This document shows positions 18,601 to 27,649 of a DNA stretch of 64,000 nucleotides, piece after piece. The stretch covers positions 372,001-436,000 of the forward strand of contig NZ_QRDV01000002.1 of assembly GCF_003386165.1 (NCBI RefSeq), written 5' to 3'. The translations under genes and the position numbers were made by a program. Below the pieces are notes generated by a model that saw only the letters and a program-made list of their open reading frames with translations, was not told where the DNA came from and made no database searches. The stretch is from Winogradskyella eximia (lineage in GTDB: Bacteria > Bacteroidota > Bacteroidia > Flavobacteriales > Flavobacteriaceae). Numbering within the stretch: position 1 is the first letter of the stretch; every line of letters starts with the position of its first letter.

Positions 18601-19075
18601 AGAACGCGTAGGTAAAAATGTAGAATGGAATTTCTTTGCTATAGACTTACCACCTTCAGAAGATGTTGAAGATTCGCAAGTTGGCCATGGCTTTATAACT
18701 TTTAAAGTTAAGCCGTTTCCAGATTATGCAATCGGAGATGTCATACCAAATACAGCTGAGATTTATTTCGATTTTAATCCTGCTATTATTACTAACACTT
18801 GGACTACAACATTCGTTCAAACTTTAGGAGTTAATGAATCTGATTTTAGCAATTTAACGGTTTATCCAAATCCTGTTAAAGATGTGCTTCAAATTAATAA
18901 CTCATCTATAATTACAACTATTGAAGTTAGCTCTATTCTAGGGAAACAATTATTATCTAAATCAGTTGATAATCTATCTACCGAAATAGATTTAAGTACA
19001 TTTTCAAGCGGAGTGTATTTTGTGAATATTAAAAGTAATACAGGCGAAAAAATCATCAAAATCCTTAAAGAATAA
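15620..19075 (+). CDS. Large secreted protein with Calx-beta repeats and T9SS sorting domain
   Basis: 1151 aa. A signal peptide ends at FSQ (about residue 20). Residues 20-480 hold about four Calx-beta-like repeats, each with 'GTADASDYT', 'IPAGQ' and ending in 'DNDTTPT'. A region with EF-hand-like loops follows (DFNGDGFVSVGD, DTNGNGTQETGE near 590-720), probably binding calcium. Residues about 926-1065 resemble a DUF11/DUF7619-type domain (GSYDPNDVTEKHG, TYTIRFENTGTA). The last 80 residues are a type A T9SS sorting domain (LTVYPNPVKDVL). It should be exported by Sec, then T9SS, to the cell surface or medium. Likely an adhesion or matrix protein; no enzymatic motif seen. Confidence 0.88.
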   Translation: MKKITLLILLAFYSMFCFSQNPTVYVTSNGGNGYSVIEGNTYTFTVSMYSATTTDVIIDVATIANTADASDYTPLSTTVTIPAGQLSSNQLTIPTSNDSTIELNEYFTIEATVTSGNTVNTDVYRSITLWDNDTTPTVNVNTSPSLVEGQGYNTYWVYLSNYYSSDVTIDITTSAGTADASDYIATTTSITIPEGQTNASFPIYTQDDNITEADETYTITATITSGNTTNSNLNITVTIRDNDTTPTFTISSFQANEGGSAYVYARLDRAYNSDVIIQLNTSNGTADNSDYTNLSQTKTIEAGYTSTNFRIYTTDDTLDEPEESVNYTATVTSGNTTNTSETGTFNIIDNDGLPDFSLQTVYDDNNPNGQSGDSLVAEEGFDLKFRPRLTHPSPIDTEIEITTTNGTADNSDYTTSTILVTIPAGQYSNYYEEYSYPTTLDQLDEDDENIFVNALVTSGNTYNTNYTLEGFILDNYHLNAQRDDITSVLEVGATFQVLDNDTFEGLPVIPGDLNVTLLDTNLVGITLSNSGVLTIPSSVPMGYYSINYEICESATPNNCDTASIIVRVESPLEVTHTTQYVDFNGDGFVSVGDTIEYEFTVTNNGNDSITDIDGDYQGINIVGGPLTSLGAGQTDNTTFTALHIITQNNINSGYYGGDLEGATFFGTYYGYEVRAYLYDPSQIIDLQQSDGIELNAFVDTNGNGTQETGEINFPLGQFDYEINNDGIINNLYVSPHYLYESNPTTTYELSYTVDPDYAANNTTAVSYSSITVPVGSGITTYDFPITVTAYDDLATEISASWRPPMPGFQYWNYISYTNNSNETVTSGTIDFTIDNALNLLSVHEVSNYWYNYNPASYTTTATGFSYTFNNLQPYQTKRLWVKMQVPTLPTVSLGQLVTNTVDIELLAGDIVPLNNTSSLTQTIVGSYDPNDVTEKHGEEILFSSFSTDDYLTYTIRFENTGTANAINIKVEDILDDQLDESTLKMVDASHQYSLERVGKNVEWNFFAIDLPPSEDVEDSQVGHGFITFKVKPFPDYAIGDVIPNTAEIYFDFNPAIITNTWTTTFVQTLGVNESDFSNLTVYPNPVKDVLQINNSSIITTIEVSSILGKQLLSKSVDNLSTEIDLSTFSSGVYFVNIKSNTGEKIIKILKE

Positions 19076-19527
19076 AAAACGAATTTATAGTATATAATAA
19101 ATCTCTTTGAGTTCTACTTAAAGAGATTTTTTGTTTTAAACAGTATTTGCTAAAATTCTAAATCAACTAGAAAATAGAATTAAGAGATAATTCATTAAAA
19201 TCAACGAATACTGAATAAGAAAATAATTATATATAATATTCTCATAGAATTGATGTATTTGATAAATATCTTATTAAAATTTAATAGTATTTCGGTTATA
19301 ATTCATAATAATCGCCCAATATCATACATGGCTATTAGATATGCTCTCAAATAGCATATAAACAGATAATCATCAACTATTTAGATAAAAGTTTTTATAT
19401 GCATTTTGTCGACTTTATTTACCAAAGAGCTTCTTTCTATTTAATTTCGTAATCCCTCTCATATATATTTTTTTCAAAATATTTTTTCCTTAACAAAAGG
19501 ATTGATTTAACAACACCCAAGTTTCAA
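19076..19527. other. 452-base spacer between the two large surface genes
   Basis: It holds the terminator of the upstream gene at its 5' end. The rest is very AT-rich with no open frame of note and no clear promoter or repeat. Nothing further is recognised. Confidence 0.6.
19099..19132 (+). terminator. Terminator
   Basis: AAATCTCTTT (19099-19108) pairs with AAAGAGATTT (19120-19129), followed by T. It separates the two large surface-protein genes. Confidence 0.85.
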
Positions 19528-22500
19528 ATGAAAAACACTTTTGCTAAATTAGTAATCAGCGTCTTAATCATTATATTACCTACCCTATTTTATGGGCAAA
19601 ATTCAGGTTTTATTCATAGTTATGTAATACTCGATAATGGTTCTGGAAATACCTCATTGGATTTACATTATCCAAGTGAAGCTAATGATGATCTTTTAAT
19701 CACTGATTTTACGAACGCTACTTTAGGAACAATAGGAACTACTGTTGGAACTTTACTTTTAAACGGAGGTCAAAATACGGTTTGGAAATGTGCTTCAACA
19801 GATAATATTACTTCGGGTTGGCTATATTATACAATATACCCTACAGGAAATAGACCGGCTATTCCTTCATTTTCATCTATCAATTTAGGAACTAATATTT
19901 CTTATTCTCCAGGAACTGTATGTGGTGTAAGTTCGCAAGATGAAGAGTGGATCACTGATACTGAAAATATTAATTTATTAAACGGATTAGCTTCTGGAAA
20001 TCATACATTAGAAGTCTATACATCTGCAGATTATACAAAAAATAGTGTTGCAGCACCTAACCCTCATTATGTAAATAATAATGGAGCAAACTTTACAACT
20101 ACTTTTACTGCAGACACACCTCCAAGCGCTAACTGCTTTGGAACCTTAACTGTAGAACTTGATGCAACAGGTAATGCAACCATAACAGCAGCTGATATTG
20201 ACAACGGATCTTTCGATGATTTTGACACACCTACTTTAAGCATTGATATTAATACATTTGATTGTTCAGACATTGGAACTCCAGTAACAGTTACCTTGAC
20301 AGCTGAAGATTCTCTTGGACAAAATAGTACATGCACAACAATTGTGTCGGTTACCTCTCTGTCACATACGCTTTCGCCTGTTACTGTTGACTGTAACGGA
20401 ACATTAACTACCCCAACAATTACGGATGCTTGTGCAGGATCTCTTGTAGGCACAACTTCTGATACATTATCTTTTGTTGAAGGTGGCAGTACAATTATTA
20501 CTTGGACATTTAATCATGGAAACGGTAATTTTACATCCGCAACTCAAGTTTACAATTACGATGACACAACAAATCCAGTGACTCCAACACTTTCTGCTGT
20601 AACTATTGGTTGCGACGGAACATTAACTGCACCAACAACAACTGATAGCTGTGCAGGAATAATTACTGGTATAACTTCTGATAGCTTAACTTATATTGAA
20701 GACGGAAGTACAACGATAAATTGGACATTTAATGATGGACATGGGAATTCCACAACGGCAACCCAAATTTACTATTATGATGACACTTCAAATCCTATAG
20801 CAATTTGTCAAAACATAACCATTCCATTAAATGCATCTGGTAATGTAACTATTTCGCCTGCAGATATTGATAACGGCTCTTTTGATAACTGTGGTATTTC
20901 TTCAATGACATTAGACAATGCTTCATTCACCTGTTTAGATTTAGGCGTAAATACCGTAACGCTATTTGTAAGAGACACTTCTAACAATTTATCAACTTGT
21001 ACAGCAACTGTTACGGTTACTGATCCTGCAGATAATGCCTCTGTGAGTATTTCTGCAAACAATAACACTATATGCCAAGGAGAAAATGGACAATTTACAG
21101 CGACCCCTTTAAATGGAGGAACAAATCCTGTGTATAATTGGTTTATAAATAATGTCTCCCAAGGTAATAATAGTCCAAATTTTGTTCCATTTACTCCATT
21201 AAATGATAATGATGTAGTGTATGTACAAATGCAGTCTAGTTTATCATCATGCAACATACCTAAACAAAGTAATAGTATTACAATAAATGTAAACCCATCG
21301 CCTTTGGTTTCTGGACCTTCATCACTTTGTCTTGGAAATAATTCTAATTTGTCACCTGCAACTTCTGGTTGGGTAAGTAATACTGCACTTGCAACAGTTG
21401 ATAATTTTGGTGTTGTTACAGCAATATCTCCCGGAGATGCTACTTTTACTTATACCGATTCTAACGGCTGTAGCTCTAATTTAACTATTACTATTAATAA
21501 TAGCACTGCTGTAACAGCACCTTCTAGTATTTGTGTTAGTGAAACAAGTAACTTATCTCCTAATTCTGGAGGTACTTGGAGCAGTACAAATAATTCAAGA
21601 GCTACTGTAACAAATTCAGGGGAAATTACGGGAATAGCTCCTGGTTTGGTGAAATTTATATATACTGATGCTAATGGTTGTATTACAGCTACAAATCAAG
21701 TTGAAATTTTGGTAAACCCTCTAATAAGTTCTGTAACGGCATCAGAAAATTTAATATGTAACGGAGAATCTAGTATACTAACCGCAAATGTTCAAGGAGC
21801 TGGAATCAACAATGAAGTTATTGTTAATTACAACTTTAACTCAGGAAGTAATTATGCCTCTTTAGATGGTCAGGAAGTTCCAGGTGTTAATTGTGATATC
21901 ACTCATGTGAATATGTATTATAGAAACGGTTCAGGAACAGCAACACAAGGTTCAGCATATTCTCCTGAGATTATAGCAGGAAATGCTTTGAGTCAATTAG
22001 ACAATCAATGGGGAAACGAAGGTTATTGGAGGTTTACTATTGGAGGAGCCAATTTATCTACTTACCAAAATTTTTCACTGTACTTTCAAACAAAAAGAGC
22101 AACAGAAATAGGTACAGATAAATATGTATACCTTTATTATAGAGTAAATGGAACAGGTAATTTGATCTTTATTGATAAAGTTTTAATCAATAATACAATT
22201 TCAGGAACTCAATGGCAAGAAGTAGTTTATGCCATGCCTACATTAGCTAACAATCCTAACCAATTAGAATTTATTATTGGAGCTACTGATGGGTATACTA
22301 GTTCTGTAGGACAAGACCCTAGTCTTAATCCCAATATTCTAATAGATAACGTTCAGGTAAGAGCGTCAAATTTACCAGATTCCTTTACTTATTCTTGGTC
22401 TAGTAATACTGGTATTAATTCAGGTCTACCTATTGGATCAGATACTCCTTCTAGTTCTAATAGCACCATATCAGTAAACCCAACTCAAAGTACAGAATAC

Positions 22501-25500
22501 ACTGTAACAGCTCATAATAGTAATGGTTGTACTGAAACAGATGTTGTTACAGTAAACGTATTAGAATCACCAAATATAACTATTGGTGTTAATTATTGCC
22601 CTACGGATGACCTTTCTACCGCACAAGACGAAAGCAATATGGTACAGTTAGTTGCTAGTTCTACGACTCCCGTAAGCACTTGGGAATGGCAAACAACACC
22701 TACACAAACTGGAAGTACAATTTATGTTGATAATGCTGGTTTCTATCAGGTCAATGGCACTTCAGCAAATGGTTGTACTGATTCTGGTACTATTAGAGTG
22801 GCTCAAGAACGTATTTTTAATGGTAACTTTTCGGAGATAGCAGCTACTACCGATGGTGATTTTGGTCCTGATATTTTTGACAATTTAAATGCATTAGGTT
22901 TTGATTATGATGAAGATTATGTATCTCCTTTTACAAATGGCTATCGCTATGTAGTAAATCCTGTTCTTAATCAAAATATGATAACAGTTACTACTGATTC
23001 TGGGCCATTAAACACTATATTTAGAAGTGTAAATGATCATACTGGTGATGCTGAGGCTCAGTTTCTTGCCGTAAATGGAGGCAGTACACCATTAGTTGTT
23101 TGGCGACAAGAAATCCCTGTGGAACCTGGAATAGAATATTACTACTCTTTTTGGGGAATAGACCTTTCTGATACTGCAAATACATCACTCAACCCAAGTG
23201 ATTTAAGATTTAGAATAAACGGAATCCTTGTAGGTCCAACTCTAGATTTAGTTAAAGGCAATGATTGGGAACGCATCTATGATGTTTGGAATTCTGGAAC
23301 TGAAACATCAGCAATCGTGGAAATTATAAATATTAACACTTCACCTCAAGGTAACAATTTTGGTATTGATGATGTATCATTTGCTACTTTATCCACTTTT
23401 ATTTCTTTAACATCACCTACAGGAACAGATAATCAAATAATTTGCCAAAATACACCTATTCAAGACATCACCTACGATGTAGGTGGAGGACTGAATGCAC
23501 CAACCATCACTAGTACACCTGCATTACCTGCAGGATTAACAACTTCATTTGATGGTTTAAAATTCACAATAAGTGGTATACCTACTGAGTTTGGTACTTT
23601 TAATTATACCATAACAACAGATTCTAGTTGTAATCAAAAATCATCAAGTGGCACTATTACAATAAATGAAGCTCCGGCTGTTACTATTCAAAATATAGTT
23701 TCTCCAGTATGTTCTGCAAATGGTAGTATTTCATTAAATTCAACCTTATTAGGTAGTGCTACTTCTGGAACTTGGAGCACATCTGGAATTGGTAATTTTA
23801 CTGGAATTTCAGCAAATGGAACCACTGCAACATATAATTTTGGTGCTAATGAAATTGGAACTATTAATTTAACGTTTACATCTAATACTCCCGCTTCAAC
23901 TTGTACTGCAGCTAGCGACACAATTACGTTTGAAATCACCGAAAATTTTAATGCTAATGCTGGTGCAGATATTAATAATTCATCAATTAGTTGCTCTAAT
24001 ACTACTGTGACTTTAAATGCAAATAATGTTGTTGGGCAGTGGACTGTAACTTCAGGTCAGTTAGCAAATACCTATCAATTTTCCGATGCCTCTTCCTATA
24101 ATTCAACATTCACAGGAGAAAGTGGTGAAACATACACACTCCAATGGGAAGCCATAAACACCTCTCCTTGTGGTAATACAACAGATACCACCATCATAAC
24201 TTTTGCTGATTGTGGTAATAATCTTGTTTTTGATGGTTCTGATGATTATATCAATTTTGAAGATAATTACTTGCTAAACAATACGCCTTTTAGTATTGAA
24301 GCGTGGATTAAGTTAGACAATGTTAGTGGTACAAAAACAATAATTTCTAAACGCAATAGTGACCTCTTAAATTCTGGTTATGATTTGAGCGTAATAAATA
24401 ATAGACTTTATTTCCGTTGGAATAATCAAAGTATGGCTGCCACTCAAGTTATCAATACGTCTAAATGGTATCATGTTGCCATTACCTTTAATGGCACTAA
24501 TACTTATGCTATGTATATTGATGGTTTTTTAATTACAACAAATAATTCTGGAGCATCTCCAATTATTAACAATAGTAAAAGTCTTATTGGAGCAATGGAT
24601 AAAGCTAATAGTAAGCCAGTTAATTATTTTGAAGGAGGTATAGATGAAGTACGTTTTTGGAACACTACATTGACGCAAGAGCAGATTCGTGAAATGATGA
24701 ATCAGGAAATAGAAGTCAGTGGAATTGATGCGGTATCTGGAGTAGTTATACCTATAGAAATCAGTGGTGGCTTGCAATGGAATAACTTAATTGGTTATTA
24801 CCAAATGAATGATGGTACTCAGGCAAATATTGCAAATGGACGAATTCAAGATATTGCCACATCTTCTCCTGTAGATGGAAAATTGAATAACATGACTTCA
24901 GTGCAAACTGAATCTGCACCAATACCATACATTTCAGCAAATAATACCAATTGGGATTCTCAAAACACTTGGCTAAATGGTTCTGTGCAACAAATACCTA
25001 ATTCTACTGTTAATAGTATTAATGGCCTTGCACAAACATGGAATATTGTTATAACACAACATAATGTTTTAGTTAACCGAGCAACTTCTATTACCTTATC
25101 TGGTTTAAGAGTGGATAATAATAAATTGTCTATTACAAATAACCTAGCCTTAAGAGTAAATAAATATCTTAAAATTGATGGTATTTTAGATCTTGAAGAT
25201 GAATCTCAACTTCTGCAACCTACAGGAAGTATTGTAGATTATACTGGATCTGGAAATTTAGAAAGAGACCAACAAGGCTCTTCAAATCTTTTTAACTATA
25301 ATTATTGGTCATCACCCGTAAGTGATAATGGTACAACTTTTATAATTGCAAATGTCATGTACGATGGCACAACAGCAATAAATCCACAACCATTAAACTG
25401 GACCGCTAACTATAATGCTAATCCATTAACAACTCCAATATCAATAAGTAAAAGATGGTTATATCTATATGAAAATTATTTAGACAATTCTTATGCAGAC

Positions 25501-26748
25501 TGGAATGCAATTAATGAAAATTATAATATCCCAATTGGTCTTGGCTACTCTATGAAAGGTAGTGGTAGCGCTAGTGCTAACCAAAATTATACTTTTGTAG
25601 GTCAACCTAATAATGGAACCATTACGTCGCCTGTTTCTGGTAATTTTCAAGCATTGATAGGAAACCCTTACCCTTCTGCTATAGATGCTGTGGCCTTTAT
25701 AAATGATAATAGTGGTGTTTTATTAGATGGTACACTCTATTTTTGGGAACATGCAGCATCAAACAATTCTCACAATTTATCAGCTTACGAAGGTGGTTAT
25801 GCCGCACGAAATTTAACTCATGGTGTTCCTGCTGTATCTTCACCTGAAATTAACGGACAAGGTAACTCCAACAAAATACCTGGTCGCTATGTGCCTGTTG
25901 CACAAGGATTCTTTGTTACAGGAAATGGTACTGGCGGAATGATAACCTTTAACAATAACCAACGTGTGTTTGCTAAAGAATCTGACTTGAATTCATTTTT
26001 CTTAAGAAGTAGTAATACTCCTTCTGAAGATTTAGACACTAGTCAAAATGAGGATAACAATCAATTTATTAGATTAGATTTTATTACTCCAGATAACGCA
26101 ACACGTCAATTAGTTATTGGTTTTATGGACAACACTAATGCTACCGATGGTGTTGATTATGGTTATGATGGTCTAAATACAGATTCTTTTCCTAATGATA
26201 TGTCTTTTAATATTGAAGGCGAAAAATATATCATACAAGGAGTTGGTAGTTTTGATGCAACAAAATCTTATCCCTTAGATATTAATGTAAGCAATGGCGG
26301 AAACATAGAAATTAGACTTAATTCCCTTGAGAATTTCAGCGATAACCGTCCTGTTTTTATTTATGATGCCTTAGAACAAAACTACATCAGTATTAATAAT
26401 CAAAATTTTCAAACCAATTTAGAACCTGGTAACTATAGTAACAGATTCTATTTAGTTTTTCAAGAAGATGAAACATTGTCAACAATTAAAAATGAGTTTG
26501 AAAACGTAAACGTAAAATTCCTTTTAGATACAGATGAGATTTATATTAAAACACCTCCCTCAATAGATATTACTCAATTGTATTTAATCAATGTTGCAGG
26601 TCAAACTATAGCATCTTGGAATGCTACTAATTTAATTATGTCTAATGAGATTAAAATACCAGTTAATAATATTTCAGAAGGCACCTATATTATAAAAGCT
26701 GAAACTCAAACAGGCACATTTAATAAAAAGATTATTATAAAATATTAA
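19528..26748 (+). CDS. Giant secreted multidomain protein (HYR/Ig-like, LamG, T9SS-like end)
   Basis: 2406 aa, the largest gene here. Signal peptide ends near 'FYGQ' (about 24). Residues 198-500 are four tandem HYR/SprB-like repeats: an outer pair ('ITAADIDNGSFDD', 'ISPADIDNGSFDN') and an inner near-identical pair of about 73 aa (CNGTLTTPT / CDGTLTAPT). Residues 590-730 are two Ig-like group 2 modules ('GVVTAISPGDATFTYTDSNGC'). Residues 760-950 and 1095-1290 look like jelly-roll binding domains ('FNSGSNYASLDG', 'RIFNGNFSEI'). A LamG/concanavalin domain lies at about 1563-1720 (FDGSDDYINFED, FSIEAWIKLD, WYHVAITFNG). The last 65 residues resemble a T9SS sorting domain (LYLINVAGQTIASW) but lack a clear YPNP. 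Likely a gliding or carbohydrate adhesin. Confidence 0.88.
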   Translation: MKNTFAKLVISVLIIILPTLFYGQNSGFIHSYVILDNGSGNTSLDLHYPSEANDDLLITDFTNATLGTIGTTVGTLLLNGGQNTVWKCASTDNITSGWLYYTIYPTGNRPAIPSFSSINLGTNISYSPGTVCGVSSQDEEWITDTENINLLNGLASGNHTLEVYTSADYTKNSVAAPNPHYVNNNGANFTTTFTADTPPSANCFGTLTVELDATGNATITAADIDNGSFDDFDTPTLSIDINTFDCSDIGTPVTVTLTAEDSLGQNSTCTTIVSVTSLSHTLSPVTVDCNGTLTTPTITDACAGSLVGTTSDTLSFVEGGSTIITWTFNHGNGNFTSATQVYNYDDTTNPVTPTLSAVTIGCDGTLTAPTTTDSCAGIITGITSDSLTYIEDGSTTINWTFNDGHGNSTTATQIYYYDDTSNPIAICQNITIPLNASGNVTISPADIDNGSFDNCGISSMTLDNASFTCLDLGVNTVTLFVRDTSNNLSTCTATVTVTDPADNASVSISANNNTICQGENGQFTATPLNGGTNPVYNWFINNVSQGNNSPNFVPFTPLNDNDVVYVQMQSSLSSCNIPKQSNSITINVNPSPLVSGPSSLCLGNNSNLSPATSGWVSNTALATVDNFGVVTAISPGDATFTYTDSNGCSSNLTITINNSTAVTAPSSICVSETSNLSPNSGGTWSSTNNSRATVTNSGEITGIAPGLVKFIYTDANGCITATNQVEILVNPLISSVTASENLICNGESSILTANVQGAGINNEVIVNYNFNSGSNYASLDGQEVPGVNCDITHVNMYYRNGSGTATQGSAYSPEIIAGNALSQLDNQWGNEGYWRFTIGGANLSTYQNFSLYFQTKRATEIGTDKYVYLYYRVNGTGNLIFIDKVLINNTISGTQWQEVVYAMPTLANNPNQLEFIIGATDGYTSSVGQDPSLNPNILIDNVQVRASNLPDSFTYSWSSNTGINSGLPIGSDTPSSSNSTISVNPTQSTEYTVTAHNSNGCTETDVVTVNVLESPNITIGVNYCPTDDLSTAQDESNMVQLVASSTTPVSTWEWQTTPTQTGSTIYVDNAGFYQVNGTSANGCTDSGTIRVAQERIFNGNFSEIAATTDGDFGPDIFDNLNALGFDYDEDYVSPFTNGYRYVVNPVLNQNMITVTTDSGPLNTIFRSVNDHTGDAEAQFLAVNGGSTPLVVWRQEIPVEPGIEYYYSFWGIDLSDTANTSLNPSDLRFRINGILVGPTLDLVKGNDWERIYDVWNSGTETSAIVEIININTSPQGNNFGIDDVSFATLSTFISLTSPTGTDNQIICQNTPIQDITYDVGGGLNAPTITSTPALPAGLTTSFDGLKFTISGIPTEFGTFNYTITTDSSCNQKSSSGTITINEAPAVTIQNIVSPVCSANGSISLNSTLLGSATSGTWSTSGIGNFTGISANGTTATYNFGANEIGTINLTFTSNTPASTCTAASDTITFEITENFNANAGADINNSSISCSNTTVTLNANNVVGQWTVTSGQLANTYQFSDASSYNSTFTGESGETYTLQWEAINTSPCGNTTDTTIITFADCGNNLVFDGSDDYINFEDNYLLNNTPFSIEAWIKLDNVSGTKTIISKRNSDLLNSGYDLSVINNRLYFRWNNQSMAATQVINTSKWYHVAITFNGTNTYAMYIDGFLITTNNSGASPIINNSKSLIGAMDKANSKPVNYFEGGIDEVRFWNTTLTQEQIREMMNQEIEVSGIDAVSGVVIPIEISGGLQWNNLIGYYQMNDGTQANIANGRIQDIATSSPVDGKLNNMTSVQTESAPIPYISANNTNWDSQNTWLNGSVQQIPNSTVNSINGLAQTWNIVITQHNVLVNRATSITLSGLRVDNNKLSITNNLALRVNKYLKIDGILDLEDESQLLQPTGSIVDYTGSGNLERDQQGSSNLFNYNYWSSPVSDNGTTFIIANVMYDGTTAINPQPLNWTANYNANPLTTPISISKRWLYLYENYLDNSYADWNAINENYNIPIGLGYSMKGSGSASANQNYTFVGQPNNGTITSPVSGNFQALIGNPYPSAIDAVAFINDNSGVLLDGTLYFWEHAASNNSHNLSAYEGGYAARNLTHGVPAVSSPEINGQGNSNKIPGRYVPVAQGFFVTGNGTGGMITFNNNQRVFAKESDLNSFFLRSSNTPSEDLDTSQNEDNNQFIRLDFITPDNATRQLVIGFMDNTNATDGVDYGYDGLNTDSFPNDMSFNIEGEKYIIQGVGSFDATKSYPLDINVSNGGNIEIRLNSLENFSDNRPVFIYDALEQNYISINNQNFQTNLEPGNYSNRFYLVFQEDETLSTIKNEFENVNVKFLLDTDEIYIKTPPSIDITQLYLINVAGQTIASWNATNLIMSNEIKIPVNNISEGTYIIKAETQTGTFNKKIIIKY

Positions 26749-26753
26749 AGAAT

Positions 26754-26798
26754 TTCTGTGGTTATTAGTATTAAAAAGAAATGCTATTAGCCACAGAA
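26754..26798 (+). terminator. Long hairpin after the giant gene
   Basis: TTCTGTGG (26754-26761) and CCACAGAA (26791-26798) pair, and the stem extends inward with mismatches (TTATTAG/CTATTAG). No strong T run follows, so function as terminator is only probable. Confidence 0.45.
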
Positions 26799-26992
26799 TT
26801 ATCAATTTATATGGTTTTCAACACCTATAAACCAAGACATTTTTCTTAATAATTCTTTTCTATTCAATTAATACTGTCTTCAATTTTTTGAAAAGCATAT
26901 AAGCGTATTGAAAGATTGTAACTATATTTATTTAGACTCTTTATCTAATTAAGCTATAATTCATTCATTGTTTTATGAATTCTAGATAGAAT

Positions 26993-27370
26993 CTATTCAA
27001 ATCGTTCTAAATTCATCTCATTAATACCTCCATGACTAGCATGTGCCACCACTACTCCATTTTTTATCACTAACAGCTGAGGTGACTGATGCATCACTTG
27101 AAATTTATAGCCAACTTCATTAGACACATCTCTATAATTTAACAAATCTAAATAATACAAATCTGCATTACTATCTAAATCATATGCAGACACAAACTGT
27201 TTCATTACCATACTACTAATACCACAACGTGTAGAGTGCTTAAATATAAGCTGCGTTTTGGTTTTAGATCTTTCTTCAATAGTACTTAATTGCGATACAT
27301 CGCTTAATGGTTGCCAAGGCAATACTTTTTCTTCTTTTGGCTCTGAGGAACCGAATAATTTTTTAAACAT
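26993..27370 (-). CDS. ytxJ: Bacillithiol-system YtxJ protein (monothiol bacilliredoxin-like)
   Basis: 125 aa of thioredoxin-like fold. Residues 40-52 carry 'FKHSTRCGIS' with a single active-site Cys49 in place of CxxC, and a later 'HQSPQLLVI' supplies the cis-Pro loop. This is the YtxJ pattern, found in bacteria that make bacillithiol and probably reducing protein-bacillithiol mixed disulfides in the cytosol. Its presence suggests the host makes bacillithiol, though the bshABC genes are not in the window. Divergent from clpB across a 279-base spacer with an inverted repeat. Confidence 0.9.
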   Translation of the reverse strand: MFKKLFGSSEPKEEKVLPWQPLSDVSQLSTIEERSKTKTQLIFKHSTRCGISSMVMKQFVSAYDLDSNADLYYLDLLNYRDVSNEVGYKFQVMHQSPQLLVIKNGVVVAHASHGGINEMNLERFE

Positions 27371-27485
27371 ATTACATTTTTAAATGGTCTATCGTCAGTT
27401 CTTGTCGTTTAATTAACATGTAAACAAAACACCTAACTGACCTACGTCATTCCTTAAGTCGAAACAAATTCGTAATCTTACACAA

Positions 27486-27528
27486 GACAAAACGTCATTA
27501 ACAAAAGCTTTAAAACAGACATTTTGTC
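27486..27528. promoter_or_regulatory. Inverted repeat in the ytxJ-clpB spacer
   Basis: GACAAAACGTC (27486-27496) and GACATTTTGTC (27518-27528) are inverted copies matching at 10 of 11 positions with a 21-base spacer, centred about 143 bases before clpB. The 10-mer TTGTCGTTTA also occurs twice (27402-27411 and 27524-27533). It could be an operator for the heat or redox control of either gene. No known heat-shock operator (CIRCE) was seen. Confidence 0.4.
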
Positions 27529-27649
27529 GTTTATTTCTTACGTTTTTAAATTGGTAAGATAATTGCCTAAAGATAGTCAAACACAACAATAACACAAGGT
27601 TGATTTGAGGACAATTAACGTTTCAAATTAATTATAAAAACAATAAAAG

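Noticed and set aside
20067..21257. Two long open frames (128 and 149 codons) on the minus strand
   Set aside because: They lie inside the giant surface gene and arise from its low stop-codon density. No signal of coding.
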